DNA of 56,603 nt from Candidatus Neoruminococcus faecicola (GCA_904398325.1 CAJFPC010000068.1:1-56603), one strand, 5' to 3'. Positions 32,368 to 42,261 are shown, counted from the stretch's first letter. Translations and numbers: made by a program. The notes: generated by a model not told the origin, from the sequence alone.

Positions 32368-33447
32368 TTACTTTTTGTTAAAGATGGACATGATATCCAC
32401 AAAGCTGTCGTCATCGTCCGAATAGGTTTCGTCCCCTTCCCGGGGCTCGCTTTTAAAGATGTAGTTGGGCATCTCAAAATCCTTCTCGCCGTTAAAGCCG
32501 GTGGCGATCACGGTGATGACCATTTCATCGTTGAGGCTCTCGTCAAAGGTGGCGCCCCAGATGAGGTTCACATCCGGGTGGGCCGCATTGTGGATAAGGG
32601 TAGAAGCCTTGTCGATATCGTCCAAATCGATATCCGGCGAAGCGGTGATGTTGACGATGACGCCCTTGGCGCCCGAGATGGAGGTTTCCAGCAGCGGGGA
32701 AGAAATCGCCGCGGTGGCCGCCTGCTCCGCCTTATCCTTGCCGGAGGCGCGGCCCACGCCCATGTGCGCGTTGCCCGCATCCTTCATGATGGCGGTGACG
32801 TCGGCAAAGTCCAGGTTGACCACGCCGGGGATGTTCACCAGATCCGAAATGCTCTGCACGCCCTGGCGCAGCACGTTATCCGCCGCCTGGAAGGCGTTGC
32901 GCAGGGTGATCTTCTCCTCCGAGATCAGCTTGAGGCGCTCATTGGGGATGACCAGCAGGGCATCCACATGCTCGCGCAGGTTGGCAATGCCCATTTCCGC
33001 CTGCTCCATACGGTGCTTGCCCTCAAACAGGAAAGGCTTGGTCACAATGCCGACGGTCAGGATGCCCATGTCGTGGGCGATCTCCGCAATGACGGGCGCA
33101 GCGCCGGTGCCGGTGCCGCCGCCCATGCCGGCGGTGATAAAGACCATATCGGTGCCCTTGAGGGCGGCCTGGATCTCCTCCCGGCTTTCCTCCGCGGCCT
33201 TCTGGCCCTTCTCCGGGAAGCCGCCCGCCCCCTTGCCGCGGGTGAGCTTGTCCCCGATGTGCAGCTTGTAGGTGGCGCTGGAGTTTTTCAGCGCCTGGTT
33301 ATCGGTATTGACGGAAATAAACTCCACACTCTGCATGCCGGAGGCCACCATGCGGTTGACCGCATTGCCGCCGCCGCCGCCAACGCCGACGACTTTAATC
33401 GAAACGATCCGATCGAAATCGGTCTCAATGTCAAAATTCATGAGCAT
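32368..33447 (-). CDS. ftsZ: Cell division GTPase FtsZ
   Basis: The tubulin-like protein that forms the division ring; 359 residues. The GTP signature GGGTGTG is at 109-115 and the synergy-loop motif NLDFADV at 211-217. A short linker leads to the tail [16 protein letters not shown], in place of the DIPxFLR-type C-terminal peptide of Bacillus. GGGAGG lies 9 nt before ATG 33447. It has its own promoter downstream of divIB. There is no ftsA gene in front of it, unlike most bacteria. Confidence 0.97.
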   Translation of the reverse strand: MLMNFDIETDFDRIVSIKVVGVGGGGGNAVNRMVASGMQSVEFISVNTDNQALKNSSATYKLHIGDKLTRGKGAGGFPEKGQKAAEESREEIQAALKGTDMVFITAGMGGGTGTGAAPVIAEIAHDMGILTVGIVTKPFLFEGKHRMEQAEMGIANLREHVDALLVIPNERLKLISEEKITLRNAFQAADNVLRQGVQSISDLVNIPGVVNLDFADVTAIMKDAGNAHMGVGRASGKDKAEQAATAAISSPLLETSISGAKGVIVNITASPDIDLDDIDKASTLIHNAAHPDVNLIWGATFDESLNDEMVITVIATGFNGEKDFEMPNYIFKSEPREGDETYSDDDDSFVDIMSIFNKK

Positions 33448-33493
33448 TCTAATTTCCTCCCGCTAAAGCGCCATAAGCACACTATATAGTAAT

Positions 33494-33522
33494 ACTTTAT
33501 CAGAAAAACCGTAGGAATTCAA
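33494..33522 (-). promoter_or_regulatory. Sigma-A promoter of ftsZ
   Basis: Minus-strand TTGAAT (33522-33517), 17-nt spacer and TAAAGT (33499-33494), about 45 nt before the ATG. Just after the divIB stop codon there is a GC-rich hairpin at 33598-33630 (GCCCGGCGCCG/CGGCGGGC) followed by ATTTTG, so ftsZ appears partly insulated from the dcw transcript. Confidence 0.66.
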
Positions 33523-33632
33523 TAGATATGGAAGGAAAAGATGGAAAACTATTCACCGTTTTCACCATTTTTTCCCGGCAATAGTTTCCTTCCCGACAAA
33601 ATGCCCGCCGCAGCGACGGCGCCGGGCAAAGC

Positions 33633-34718
33633 TCAGTCATCAAAGCTGACCTCGTCATTGCCGTCATCCTCTTCTTCCACCGGTTCCTCCGGCACATCCT
33701 GCGGCACCTGGGGCTGGCTTTCCTCCTCGGGCTGCTCCTCCGGCTGGGAGGAAGCCGCCGGTTTTTCCGCCGCCGGCACTGAGGGGGCTTCCTCCTGCGG
33801 CGGGGCGATACTGCTTTCCCCCGCTGCCTGAGCCGGTTCCTGCTCTTCTTCCGGCTCCTCCTGCGGCTGCAGGGAGATCAGATCCTGATCAATCAGCGGG
33901 GTGATATCCATCGGCGTAGTCCAGATTTCCGGCCGCTGGGAGGCATCCATCGTCCCCATAAAGGTATCCTCCAGCTGGTTGTCGATGACCTCCTTGATAA
34001 ATTTCAGCTTGTCCTCCAGCTCCGATTCGCTGCCCAGCTCAATCCAGATGCGCCCGTCATAGAGCATGGTCATATTGAACTCGTTGCTCAGGTCATAATA
34101 ATCCACCTCGCCGCCAAAACCGGTAGCCGCCAGGGCTGCATTGAGCTTATTGAGCATGGAAAGGGCCTCCTGCTGATCCTCCGGCAGGTATTCCCCCGCC
34201 GAAGAGGACTCTGTCTCGATGCCCTTGGCCAGAGGGATGCCCTCGGGCGGGGCAGTCAGGTTGGCCTCCAGCACCTTGCCGGTATCGCTGATGATGGTAT
34301 AGTTGACCGAGTCCACAGCCACCACGGCCGCAGGGGTTTCCTCCGTCACCTCCAGCACAATGCCGCTGGGCAGCACCCGCCGGATATGTACCTGCTCCAT
34401 ATAAGGGTATTTCGCCAAAAGCGCCGCCTCGATCTCCTCATCCTTCAGGCGGAACATGTTTTCCTCCAGCTGGATGCCGGAAGCGGCCACCACCTCGTTG
34501 GTGGAGTAATGGGTGCAGCCGGTGACGGTGACGGCGGTGATCTTGAAAAACACCGTCAGGGAAAGGATCACGCCCGCCACCGCCATCATCACCACCAGCA
34601 GCAGATAATGCAGCGTATAGCGTCCCCGGCGTTTGCGGCGGCGTTTTTTCTGCACATGGGCTTTCTGCTGCGCAGGCGGCGCCGGACGGCTGCGCTGGTT
34701 TTTTGCCGGCTTCGGCAT
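33633..34718 (-). CDS. divIB: Cell division protein DivIB/FtsQ
   Basis: A bitopic division protein of 361 residues. The cytoplasmic N-terminus is very basic (about 1-35), followed by a membrane helix at about 36-58 (LHYLLLVVMMAVAGVILSLTVFF). A POTRA domain follows (ITAVTVTGCTHYSTNEVVAASGI to VLEVTEETPAAVVAV, about 62-135), then a beta domain. From residue 270 there is a long, low-complexity Glu/Pro/Gln/Ala tail, probably extracellular and flexible. It sits at the end of the dcw cluster, 7 nt after murA. Confidence 0.92.
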   Translation of the reverse strand: MPKPAKNQRSRPAPPAQQKAHVQKKRRRKRRGRYTLHYLLLVVMMAVAGVILSLTVFFKITAVTVTGCTHYSTNEVVAASGIQLEENMFRLKDEEIEAALLAKYPYMEQVHIRRVLPSGIVLEVTEETPAAVVAVDSVNYTIISDTGKVLEANLTAPPEGIPLAKGIETESSSAGEYLPEDQQEALSMLNKLNAALAATGFGGEVDYYDLSNEFNMTMLYDGRIWIELGSESELEDKLKFIKEVIDNQLEDTFMGTMDASQRPEIWTTPMDITPLIDQDLISLQPQEEPEEEQEPAQAAGESSIAPPQEEAPSVPAAEKPAASSQPEEQPEEESQPQVPQDVPEEPVEEEDDGNDEVSFDD

Positions 34719-34724
34719 GGTCCT

Positions 34725-35993
34725 TCACCCTCTTTCTTCTATAATATCCACGCCCAGGCCCCGCAGGTTCGGGGCGAAATTTTCATATCCGCGCAAAATA
34801 TGGTGGATTTCTTCAATGGTGCTGCTGCCTTCGGCAGCGGCGGCCGCCACCACCAGGCTGGCGCCGCCCCGCAGATCGGGGCACCGCAGCCGGGCCGCCG
34901 TCAGGGCGGGCACCCCTTCCACAATGGCGATGCGGTCGGCAATATTGATCCTGGCACCCATTTTGCCCAGCTCATAGGCGGCGCCAAAGCGGTTCTCAAA
35001 AATCGTCTCGGTGAATACGCTGGTCCCCTCGGCCAGGGTGCAGGCCGCCAGAAACATGGGCTGGCTGTCGGTGGGGAAGCCGGGATAGGGCATGGTGCGC
35101 ACCTTGCCGGGGCTTTTGAGCCGGCCGGCGACCCGGGCATACAAATCCCCGCCGGATTCCCACAGGCGCATGCCCATGGTTTCGCACAGGTGGCAGAAGG
35201 CCTTGTTGTGCTCCCGGCTGCCCCGGCGGATGCAGATCTCCCCGCCGGCGGCTGCCAGCAGCGAAAGATATGTACTGAGCACAATGCGGTCCGCCATCAC
35301 CGGGTAGATGCAGCCCTCCAGGCGGTCCACCCCTTCCACCGCGATGTCGCCGCCGGCGCAGAGGCGGATTTTGGCGCCGCACCGCCGCAGAAAGCCGATC
35401 AGATCGGCGATCTCCGGCTCCCGGGCGGCGTTGGTGAGCACCGTTTCCCCCCGGGCGGTCACCGCCGCCAGCAGCACCGTCTCGGTGGCCCCCACACTGG
35501 GGAAGGGCAGGGCGATCTGCGCGCCGGTGAGCCTGCCTTCGCAGCGGCAGTACAGCTTGCCCTGGTCCCGCCGGACCTGCACGCCCATTTTTTCCAGCGC
35601 GGCCAGATGATAATCAATGGGACGCGGGCCCAGCTGGCAGCCGCCGGGCATGCTGATCACCGCCTGATGGTACCGGGCGATCATCACGCTGAGAAAAATA
35701 ATCGAAGAACGCATCTCCTCCATGAGGGGGGCGGGGATCTCTGATTTTCCAGACCCGTTAAACTCCGTGGTCAGCACATCGCCCTCCCGCCGGGTGCGGC
35801 AGCCCAGATATTCCAAGATATGGCAGGCACTGTCCACATCCGTCAGATCCGGGCAGCCCAGCAGCTGGCAGCGCCGGCACAGCAGGCTGGCCGCCAAAAT
35901 GGGCAGCACCGCGTTTTTCGCGCCCTGCAGCATCACTTCCCCCGCCAGGGGATGCCCTCCCGTCACGATATAGCGTCCCTGCATACCGCTCAC
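34725..35993 (-). CDS. murA: UDP-N-acetylglucosamine 1-carboxyvinyltransferase MurA
   Basis: MurA transfers enolpyruvate from PEP to UDP-GlcNAc, the first committed step of peptidoglycan synthesis. 422 residues. The substrate motif GAKNA contains Lys26-Asn27, and the PEP-binding cysteine is retained at Cys119 in PGGCQLGPRP, so fosfomycin sensitivity is expected at this enzyme. Start GTG 35993 (MSGMQGRY) or ATG 35984; the ribosome site GAGAGG fits either poorly. Its place between murG and divIB replaces the murB found there in Bacillus. Confidence 0.95.
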   Translation of the reverse strand: MSGMQGRYIVTGGHPLAGEVMLQGAKNAVLPILAASLLCRRCQLLGCPDLTDVDSACHILEYLGCRTRREGDVLTTEFNGSGKSEIPAPLMEEMRSSIIFLSVMIARYHQAVISMPGGCQLGPRPIDYHLAALEKMGVQVRRDQGKLYCRCEGRLTGAQIALPFPSVGATETVLLAAVTARGETVLTNAAREPEIADLIGFLRRCGAKIRLCAGGDIAVEGVDRLEGCIYPVMADRIVLSTYLSLLAAAGGEICIRRGSREHNKAFCHLCETMGMRLWESGGDLYARVAGRLKSPGKVRTMPYPGFPTDSQPMFLAACTLAEGTSVFTETIFENRFGAAYELGKMGARINIADRIAIVEGVPALTAARLRCPDLRGGASLVVAAAAAEGSSTIEEIHHILRGYENFAPNLRGLGVDIIEERG

Positions 35994-36109
35994 CTTTCCT
36001 CTCTCGCTGATGAAGCATTACAGCCCATCCTATGCCAGCGGGGAAAAAAGGTGAAAAGCCGGTGTTTTGCAGCCGCACAGGCCCAAAAACGCCCAGGGAG
36101 GAAGCGTCT

Positions 36110-37234
36110 TTATTTTTTCTGATACAGCGCCTGGATTTCCCGGCAGATGCGCTCGTTGGCATCCAGAATTGCCATGCGCGCCGCATTGCGGGAAAGCCGC
36201 TTCAGGCGCTCCGGGTCGCCGCAGAGGGTTTTGACCAGGTCGGTCAGTCGCTGGCCGGTCAGGTCCTTTTCCTCCAGCACCACGGCGGCGTCCTGCTCCG
36301 CCAGGGCCATGGCGTTGTAATATTGATGGTTTTCCGCCACGTTGGGCGAAGGAATCAAAATGGAGGCGCGCCCCGCCGCCTGCAGTTCGCTCAAAGTAAT
36401 GGCGCCTGCCCGGCAGATCACCAGATCGGCGGCAGCCAGGCAGTCGGGCATGTCCCGGATGTACTCCCGGATGTCCAGATCCGGGTTGTTTTCAAAGGCC
36501 ACGCCCTTCTCCCGCAGCAGACGGGGCAGCAATTCGGTGCCGTAGGCGCCGGTGGCGTGGATATGATGGATCTTTCCGCTGCCCGCATGCCAGGCCATCA
36601 CGTCGGCAATCGCCTCATTGACCCGCCTGGCGCCCAGGCTGCCCCCAAAGGAGACAATGCAGATTTTATCCCCGACGCCCATCCGCTCCCGGGCGGCCTT
36701 GCGGCTGGCAAAGATCACCTCTTCCCGCACCGGGTTGCCGGTGACGGTGCAGTCCGCCTTTTCATAGAGATATTTCTGCGCCTGGGGCACCGCCAGCAGC
36801 ACCTTATCCACATAATGGCTGAGCAGCTTGGTGGTCACGCCGGGGAAGGCGTTCTGCTCCTGGGTGAGGGTTTTGATGCCCAGTTTATGGGCGCAGCGCA
36901 AAATCGGCCCGCTGACATAACCGCCTGTCCCCATCACCACATCCGGCGCAAAGGCGCGCAGGATCTTTTTGGCCCGGTGGGTGCTGGTCGCCAGGTAGCC
37001 GACTGCCTGCAGGTTGTTTTTCAGGTTGCGCAGGTTTAACTGCCGCTGAAAGCCCTTGATGGTGATGGGGGCAAACCGATAGCCCGCCTCCTGCACCAGA
37101 CGCGCCTCCATGCCGCGGGGGCTGCCGGCGAAGAGGATTTCCACCGACGGGTCCTGTTTTTTTAACGTGCCGGCCACTGAGAGCGCCGGGTTGATATGCC
37201 CCGCCGTGCCGCCGCAGGCAAACAGAATTTTCAT
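36110..37234 (-). CDS. murG: UDP-GlcNAc:lipid I N-acetylglucosaminyltransferase MurG
   Basis: MurG adds GlcNAc to lipid I to form lipid II at the inner face of the membrane. From ATG 37234 it has 374 residues. The N-terminal GGTAGHINPALSVAG loop and C-terminal-domain SFGGSLGARRVNEA plus CRAGAITLSELQAAGRASILIP (UDP-GlcNAc site) are intact. GTG 37243 is an alternative start three codons upstream. GAAAGGG lies upstream. It starts 13 nt after ftsW ends. Confidence 0.96.
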   Translation of the reverse strand: MKILFACGGTAGHINPALSVAGTLKKQDPSVEILFAGSPRGMEARLVQEAGYRFAPITIKGFQRQLNLRNLKNNLQAVGYLATSTHRAKKILRAFAPDVVMGTGGYVSGPILRCAHKLGIKTLTQEQNAFPGVTTKLLSHYVDKVLLAVPQAQKYLYEKADCTVTGNPVREEVIFASRKAARERMGVGDKICIVSFGGSLGARRVNEAIADVMAWHAGSGKIHHIHATGAYGTELLPRLLREKGVAFENNPDLDIREYIRDMPDCLAAADLVICRAGAITLSELQAAGRASILIPSPNVAENHQYYNAMALAEQDAAVVLEEKDLTGQRLTDLVKTLCGDPERLKRLSRNAARMAILDANERICREIQALYQKK

Positions 37235-37247
37235 CTGCGCCACCCTT

Positions 37248-38405
37248 TCATTCTTTTTCTACTGAGGATTGACGCGAAACCGAGAGGATCACGCCCATCT
37301 GCGCCAGCAGCATCACCAGCGCCGTGCCGCCATAGGAGAAAAACGGCAGGCTGATGCCCGTATTGGGGATGGTATTGGTCACCACCGCAATATTGAGGAT
37401 TACCTGCACTCCCACCTGGGTGATGAGTCCCAGCGCCAGCATGCAGCCGAAGCGGTCCTTGCATTTCATGGCGATGTGAAAGCCCCGCCACACCAGCAGC
37501 GCAAACAGGATGATGATGCAGGTGGCCCCCACAAAGCCCAGCTCCTCGCAAACCACTGCGAAAATAAAATCGTTGTGGGGCTCGGGCAGGTAAAGGTACT
37601 TCTGCCGGGACTGGCCAATGCCCGCCCCCATGACGCCGCCGGAGCCGATGGCATACAGCGACTGGATGGTCTGAAAGCCCTTGCCCAGCGGATCGGAGAA
37701 AGGGTCCAGCCAGTAGCTCAGGCGGCTGGCCGCATAGGGGATCACCCCCGGGATCAGCGCCACCACCGCCAGCAGGCCTACCGCACTGGCCCCTGCCAAA
37801 GTAAACCATTTCATGTTGATGCCGCCGGCAATCAGCATCACGGCGGCAATGCAGCAGAGCAACACCGTGGCGGAAAGATGGGGCTCCAGCACCAAAAGCA
37901 GGGCAAAGCTGCCCAGAATCACCGCAAAAGGCACAATGCCGTAGCGGAAGGTTTTCATCTTGTCGTAATTTTGGGTGATCAGATGGGCGTACAGCACCAC
38001 CAGGGCCAGTTTGGCCAGCTCCGAAGGCTGGAAGGTGGTAAAGCCCAGGTTGATCCACCGGTGGACATAGTTGATCTCCGGCAAAAACAGCACGATTACC
38101 AGCAGCACCAGCGCCAGGCCATAGAGGGGCCAGGCGAATTTGCGCAGGATGCGGTAATCAATAAAGGAGATGACGATCATGGCCGCAACGCCCAGCACCG
38201 CGAACATCAGCTGCCGGGAGATAAAGTGGAAGCTGTTCTGGTTCATGTAATAATACGCATAGGCGTAGCTGGCAGAAAACAGCATAATCAGCCCGATGGT
38301 GAGGATCACCAGCACCAATACCAGGAAGGTATAATCCATCGGTGCGGTGCGGATCGGCGAGACCACCCGCTTTTTCTTGTGTGGTGCAGTTGTCAGTTCC
38401 CTCAT
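37248..38405 (-). CDS. ftsW: SEDS-family peptidoglycan polymerase FtsW
   Basis: The septal glycosyltransferase/polymerase partner of the division PBP. 385 residues from ATG 38405 (MRELTTAPHKKK). About ten membrane helices. Conserved SEDS motifs: LMLFSASYAYAYY in helix 1, HRWINLGFTTFQPSELAKLALV, GSGGVMGAGIGQSRQKYLYLPEPHNDFIFAVVCEELG (catalytic-type Glu/Asp loop) and SLPFFSYGGTALVM. ATG 38459 would place the first 18 residues over the mraY end without family similarity. Confidence 0.94.
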   Translation of the reverse strand: MRELTTAPHKKKRVVSPIRTAPMDYTFLVLVLVILTIGLIMLFSASYAYAYYYMNQNSFHFISRQLMFAVLGVAAMIVISFIDYRILRKFAWPLYGLALVLLVIVLFLPEINYVHRWINLGFTTFQPSELAKLALVVLYAHLITQNYDKMKTFRYGIVPFAVILGSFALLLVLEPHLSATVLLCCIAAVMLIAGGINMKWFTLAGASAVGLLAVVALIPGVIPYAASRLSYWLDPFSDPLGKGFQTIQSLYAIGSGGVMGAGIGQSRQKYLYLPEPHNDFIFAVVCEELGFVGATCIIILFALLVWRGFHIAMKCKDRFGCMLALGLITQVGVQVILNIAVVTNTIPNTGISLPFFSYGGTALVMLLAQMGVILSVSRQSSVEKE

Positions 38406-38430
38406 CCCCTTTCCCGCGGGCAGCGGCCCG

Positions 38431-39429
38431 TTACAGTGTGGTGACCAGCCAGACCCCAATGGCGCAGCCTGCCGCCGCCACCAGAGAAAAAATCAGGTCG
38501 ATCTTCATTTCGCTCCAGCCCGACATCTCAAAATGATGATGGATCGGGCTCATCTTAAAGATCCGCTTGCCGGTGGTCTTAAAGCTGATGACCTGCAGAA
38601 TCACCGACCCCGCCTCGCAGACATATACAATCCCCATGGGCACCAGCAGAATCGGCAGCCCCACCCCAAAGGCCAGGGCGCCCACCAGTCCCCCCAGGAA
38701 CATGGAGCCGGTATCCCCCATGAAGATTTTGGCGGGGTAGAAATTCCATACCAGGAATCCCAGGCAGGCGCCCGCCAGCGCCGTGGCCAGGATGTTGATT
38801 TCAAAAAAGCCCAGGATGCTGCTGACCGCCATAAAGCCCACGGCCACCACCAGCGTCACGCAGGAGGCCAGCCCGTCGATGCCGTCTGTCAAATTGACGG
38901 CGTTGGTCACCGCCAGCAGCACAAACACCACAAAGGGATAATAGAAAAGCCCCAGGTCGATCTGGCCGACCAGCGGGATCACCAGCATGGTGCTGCGGTC
39001 GCCGGAAACATGCATCGCCAGCAGGTAGCATGCCGCCACAATGATCTGCATCAGCAGCTTCTGCCGGGGGGTGAGGCCCAGGTTGCGCTTTTTGACCACC
39101 TTGATGTAGTCATCCACAAAGCCGATAAAGCCGTACCCCGCCGCCATCATCAGCCCCGCAAACAGCCGGGAGCCGGCGGCGCCTGCCAGCGGCATTATGA
39201 CATCTGTATTCATCTGATAGGTAAAATATCCCGCCGCCGAAGCGACGATGATGCCGATGATAAACATCAGCCCCCCCATGGTGGGGGTTCCCTCTTTCTT
39301 TTTATGCCAGCGCGGCCCGATATCCAGAATCGTCTGGCCGTATTTCAGCCGGTGCAGATAGGGGACCATCCACCGGCCCAGCACCGCCGTCACCACAAAG
39401 GCCGTCAGCGCCGTCACCATTCCCGCCAT
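38431..39429 (-). CDS. mraY: Phospho-N-acetylmuramoyl-pentapeptide transferase MraY
   Basis: MraY makes lipid I by transferring phospho-MurNAc-pentapeptide to undecaprenyl phosphate. 332 residues with about ten helices. Motifs: KKEGTPTMGGL near residue 45, the catalytic VDDYIKV near 100, NAVNLTDGIDGLA near 160, and FMGDTGSMFLGG and HHHFE in the second half. ATG 39429, 2 nt after the murF stop, has GAGGAG 8 nt upstream. In most Firmicutes murD follows mraY; here ftsW follows directly. Confidence 0.95.
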   Translation of the reverse strand: MAGMVTALTAFVVTAVLGRWMVPYLHRLKYGQTILDIGPRWHKKKEGTPTMGGLMFIIGIIVASAAGYFTYQMNTDVIMPLAGAAGSRLFAGLMMAAGYGFIGFVDDYIKVVKKRNLGLTPRQKLLMQIIVAACYLLAMHVSGDRSTMLVIPLVGQIDLGLFYYPFVVFVLLAVTNAVNLTDGIDGLASCVTLVVAVGFMAVSSILGFFEINILATALAGACLGFLVWNFYPAKIFMGDTGSMFLGGLVGALAFGVGLPILLVPMGIVYVCEAGSVILQVISFKTTGKRIFKMSPIHHHFEMSGWSEMKIDLIFSLVAAAGCAIGVWLVTTL

Positions 39430-39431
39430 GC

Positions 39432-40784
39432 TCAACACTCCTCATAAATTGCCCGGACTACTTCTTCCAGCTTCATGCCGCGGCTGGCCTTCAGCCAGAC
39501 CGCGTCGCCGGGCTGCAAAAATTCCGTCAGACGGCGGGCAAATTCTTTTTTATCCTCAAAATAGTATGCCCCGGGCTTTACCGTTTCAAAACCCTCGGCG
39601 TAATGTTTCGCTTCTTCGCCCCAGCAGAACAGCACGTCGGCGCACCGGGCGGCCAGGCGCCCCACCTCCAGATGGCTCTGGCGGGAGGTTTCGCCCAACT
39701 CCAGCATATCCGACAGCACCGCCACCCGCCGGCCCCGGGGATTGAGCTGCGCCAGGGTGGCCAGCGCCGCCGCCATGGAGTCGGGGCTGGCGTTGTAGCA
39801 GTCCTCCACCACCAGGATGCCGTGATGCTCCACCATATGCTGGCGCATGCCGCTGGGCTCATAGCAGGCCAGGGCTGCGGCCGCCGCTTCGGGCGCAATG
39901 CCCAGCGCCACCCCGGCGCCGAAAGCGGCCAGCGCATCGTAAACATGGTGCCTGCCCACGCAGGGCAGCCGGGCCGGATAGCGCCCGCCCCGCCAACGGA
40001 TCACAAAGCGGGTGGCGCCCCCGTCCTCTTCTATATCGCCGGCCGTGAGGGGAAAGTCCCCCTCCAGCCCGAAAAAGACCACGTCCAGCCGAGGCAGCCG
40101 CACGCCGCCCAGCAGGTCATTGTCGCCGTTTAAGAGCAGCACGGCGCCGTCGGCCATGCCCTCGGCGATTTCCAGCTTGGCCCGCAGGATATTCTCCCGG
40201 CTGCCCAGCCGCCCGATGTGGGAGGTGCCCACATTGGTGATGATCCCCGCTGTGGGGCGCACCGCCCGGGTCAGAGCGGCGATTTCCCCCAGGCCGGTCA
40301 TGCCCATTTCCAGCACGGCGGCCTCGGTTTGTTCCGTCAGCTGAAAGAGCATCTGCGGCACGCCGATCTCATTGTTGAGATTGCCCTCGGTCTTCAGGGT
40401 GCGGTAGCGGCTTTGCAGCACCGCCGCCGTCATCTCCTTGGTGGTGGTCTTGCCCACGCTGCCGGTCACCCCCACCACCGGCAGGGAAAAGTGGCTGCGA
40501 TAGCAGCCGCCCGCCGCGATCAGGGCGTTTTTCGTATCCGGCACCACCATCAGCCGGTCCCCGCAGCCCGGCAGCGGATGATCCACCACCGCCGCGGCAG
40601 CGCCGGCTGACAGCGCCTGGGGCACAAAATCGTGCCCGTCAAAATTCTCCCCCCGGATGGCGACGAACACACAGCCGGGCGTCACCCGGCGGGAGTCGCT
40701 CACCACCGCGTCGGCTGCACCCTGCCAATCCTGCCGGGCGGCGCCCATAGCCTGGGCCAGTTCTGTCAGCGATATGGGTTTCAC
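39432..40784 (-). CDS. murF: UDP-MurNAc-tripeptide:D-Ala-D-Ala ligase MurF
   Basis: MurF adds D-Ala-D-Ala to the UDP-MurNAc tripeptide in the cytoplasm. 450 residues. The Mur ligase P-loop GVTGSVGKTTTKEM is near residues 108-121. The central domain has the EMGMTGLGEIA motif near 159, and the ligase end carries EDCYNASPDSMAAAL near 310. It lies 4 nt after murE, forming part of a tightly packed murE-murF-mraY-ftsW-murG block. Confidence 0.95.
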   Translation of the reverse strand: MKPISLTELAQAMGAARQDWQGAADAVVSDSRRVTPGCVFVAIRGENFDGHDFVPQALSAGAAAAVVDHPLPGCGDRLMVVPDTKNALIAAGGCYRSHFSLPVVGVTGSVGKTTTKEMTAAVLQSRYRTLKTEGNLNNEIGVPQMLFQLTEQTEAAVLEMGMTGLGEIAALTRAVRPTAGIITNVGTSHIGRLGSRENILRAKLEIAEGMADGAVLLLNGDNDLLGGVRLPRLDVVFFGLEGDFPLTAGDIEEDGGATRFVIRWRGGRYPARLPCVGRHHVYDALAAFGAGVALGIAPEAAAAALACYEPSGMRQHMVEHHGILVVEDCYNASPDSMAAALATLAQLNPRGRRVAVLSDMLELGETSRQSHLEVGRLAARCADVLFCWGEEAKHYAEGFETVKPGAYYFEDKKEFARRLTEFLQPGDAVWLKASRGMKLEEVVRAIYEEC

Positions 40785-40788
40785 AGGC

Positions 40789-42261
40789 TCACTTCCCGCT
40801 TTCCTCTAAGGATTTTGCCGCCCGCCGGGCAGACAGAATCTCGTCTACAATCACTTTTTCGTCAAAGAAAATGGTCCCGAAGTCCAGCACCTGGTAATCC
40901 TCGTGGCCTTTCCCTGCCAGTAATAGGATATCATCCTTCCTGGCGTTGTCAATCCCCCACTCGATGGCGGCGTACCGGTCGGGGATCACCTGATAGGGGG
41001 TGTTCTCCGCCAGGATGCCGGGCAGGGCGTCCTCAATGATCTGCATGGGGTCCTCATCCCGGGGGTTATCCGAGGTGAGGATCACAAAATCGGAATATTT
41101 GGCCGCCATTTGGGCCATCTGCGGGCGCTTGGCGCGGTCCCGGTTGCCGGCGCAGCCGAACAGGGTGACAATCCTGCCCTTGGCAAAGGTGCGCAGCGCC
41201 AGCAGGATTTTCTCCAGCCCGTCGGGAGTGTGGGCATAATCCCGGATGATGGTGTAATCCGTATCTGTGGGCAGCACCTCCGCCCGGCCGGGCACGCCGG
41301 TGCAGTCCGCCAGGGCGGCGGCGATCTCTTCCAGCTCCAGCCCCAGCTGCAGGCAGGCCGCCATAGCTCCCATGGCGTTGGCCACCGAGAAGCGCCCCGG
41401 CATGGGCAGCTTGACCCGGACGATCTGCTGGCTGCCCACAAAGGCAAACCGGCTGTAGGCCGCGGCGTATTCGATGTTTTTCGCGGTGTAATCAGCCTCA
41501 TCCAGCTCCAGCGAGAAGGTTCTGCCCTTGCCGGCAAATTCCGGGTCCTCCGCCAGGCGGCGGCCGTAGGCGTCATCCAGATTGAAGACGGCGCTTTTGC
41601 AGCTGTAAAACAGCTTGCGCTTGGCGGCAAAGTAATTTTCCATGGTTTTGTGATAATCCAGGTGATCCTGGGTCAGATTGGTGAAAATCCCGCACTCAAA
41701 GCTGCAGCCGGCCAGGCGGTTCTGGTCGATGGCGTGGGAGGAGGCCTCCAGCACCACATATTCGCAGCCGGCCTGCTTCATCCGCCGCAGCATGGAGTGC
41801 AGCTGCATGGGGTCCGGCGTGGTGTGCCGCGCCGGAATGGTGATGGCGCCGATCTCGTTGTGGATGGTGCCGATCAGCCCGGTGGGATGGCCGGTTTTCT
41901 CCAGGATATGGCGCATCAGGTAGGTGGTGGTGGTTTTGCCGTTGGTGCCGGTCACCGCCACCAGCTTCAGCTCCCCTGCGGGATTGCCGAACCAGTTGGC
42001 CGCCAGGATGCCGTAGGCATAGCGGCTATCCGGCACCAGCACCTGGCAGGCTAAGCCCACATCGTGCTGGCAGACCACCGCTGCTGCGCCGTTTTGGACC
42101 GCCTGGGCCGCATGGTCGTGCCCGTCAAAGCGGCCGCCCTTGATGGCGACAAACAGGTACCCCTCCCGCACCTGGCGGGAATCGCTGGTCACGCCGGTGA
42201 TCTCCAGGTCGGGCAGCGCGGTCTGGTATTCCAGCCGCTGCAAAAGTTCCCTAAGCTTCAT
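40789..42261 (-). CDS. murE: UDP-MurNAc-L-Ala-D-Glu:meso-DAP ligase MurE
   Basis: MurE adds the third residue of the stem peptide. From ATG 42261 it has 490 residues. The P-loop GTNGKTTT is at 105-112 and the carbamylated-lysine region is conserved. DNPRDEDP at 398-405 is the specificity motif of meso-diaminopimelate-adding enzymes (DNPR), as opposed to the lysine-adding type. GGGGGAG precedes the ATG. It starts 84 nt after the PBP gene. Confidence 0.95.
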   Translation of the reverse strand: MKLRELLQRLEYQTALPDLEITGVTSDSRQVREGYLFVAIKGGRFDGHDHAAQAVQNGAAAVVCQHDVGLACQVLVPDSRYAYGILAANWFGNPAGELKLVAVTGTNGKTTTTYLMRHILEKTGHPTGLIGTIHNEIGAITIPARHTTPDPMQLHSMLRRMKQAGCEYVVLEASSHAIDQNRLAGCSFECGIFTNLTQDHLDYHKTMENYFAAKRKLFYSCKSAVFNLDDAYGRRLAEDPEFAGKGRTFSLELDEADYTAKNIEYAAAYSRFAFVGSQQIVRVKLPMPGRFSVANAMGAMAACLQLGLELEEIAAALADCTGVPGRAEVLPTDTDYTIIRDYAHTPDGLEKILLALRTFAKGRIVTLFGCAGNRDRAKRPQMAQMAAKYSDFVILTSDNPRDEDPMQIIEDALPGILAENTPYQVIPDRYAAIEWGIDNARKDDILLLAGKGHEDYQVLDFGTIFFDEKVIVDEILSARRAAKSLEESGK

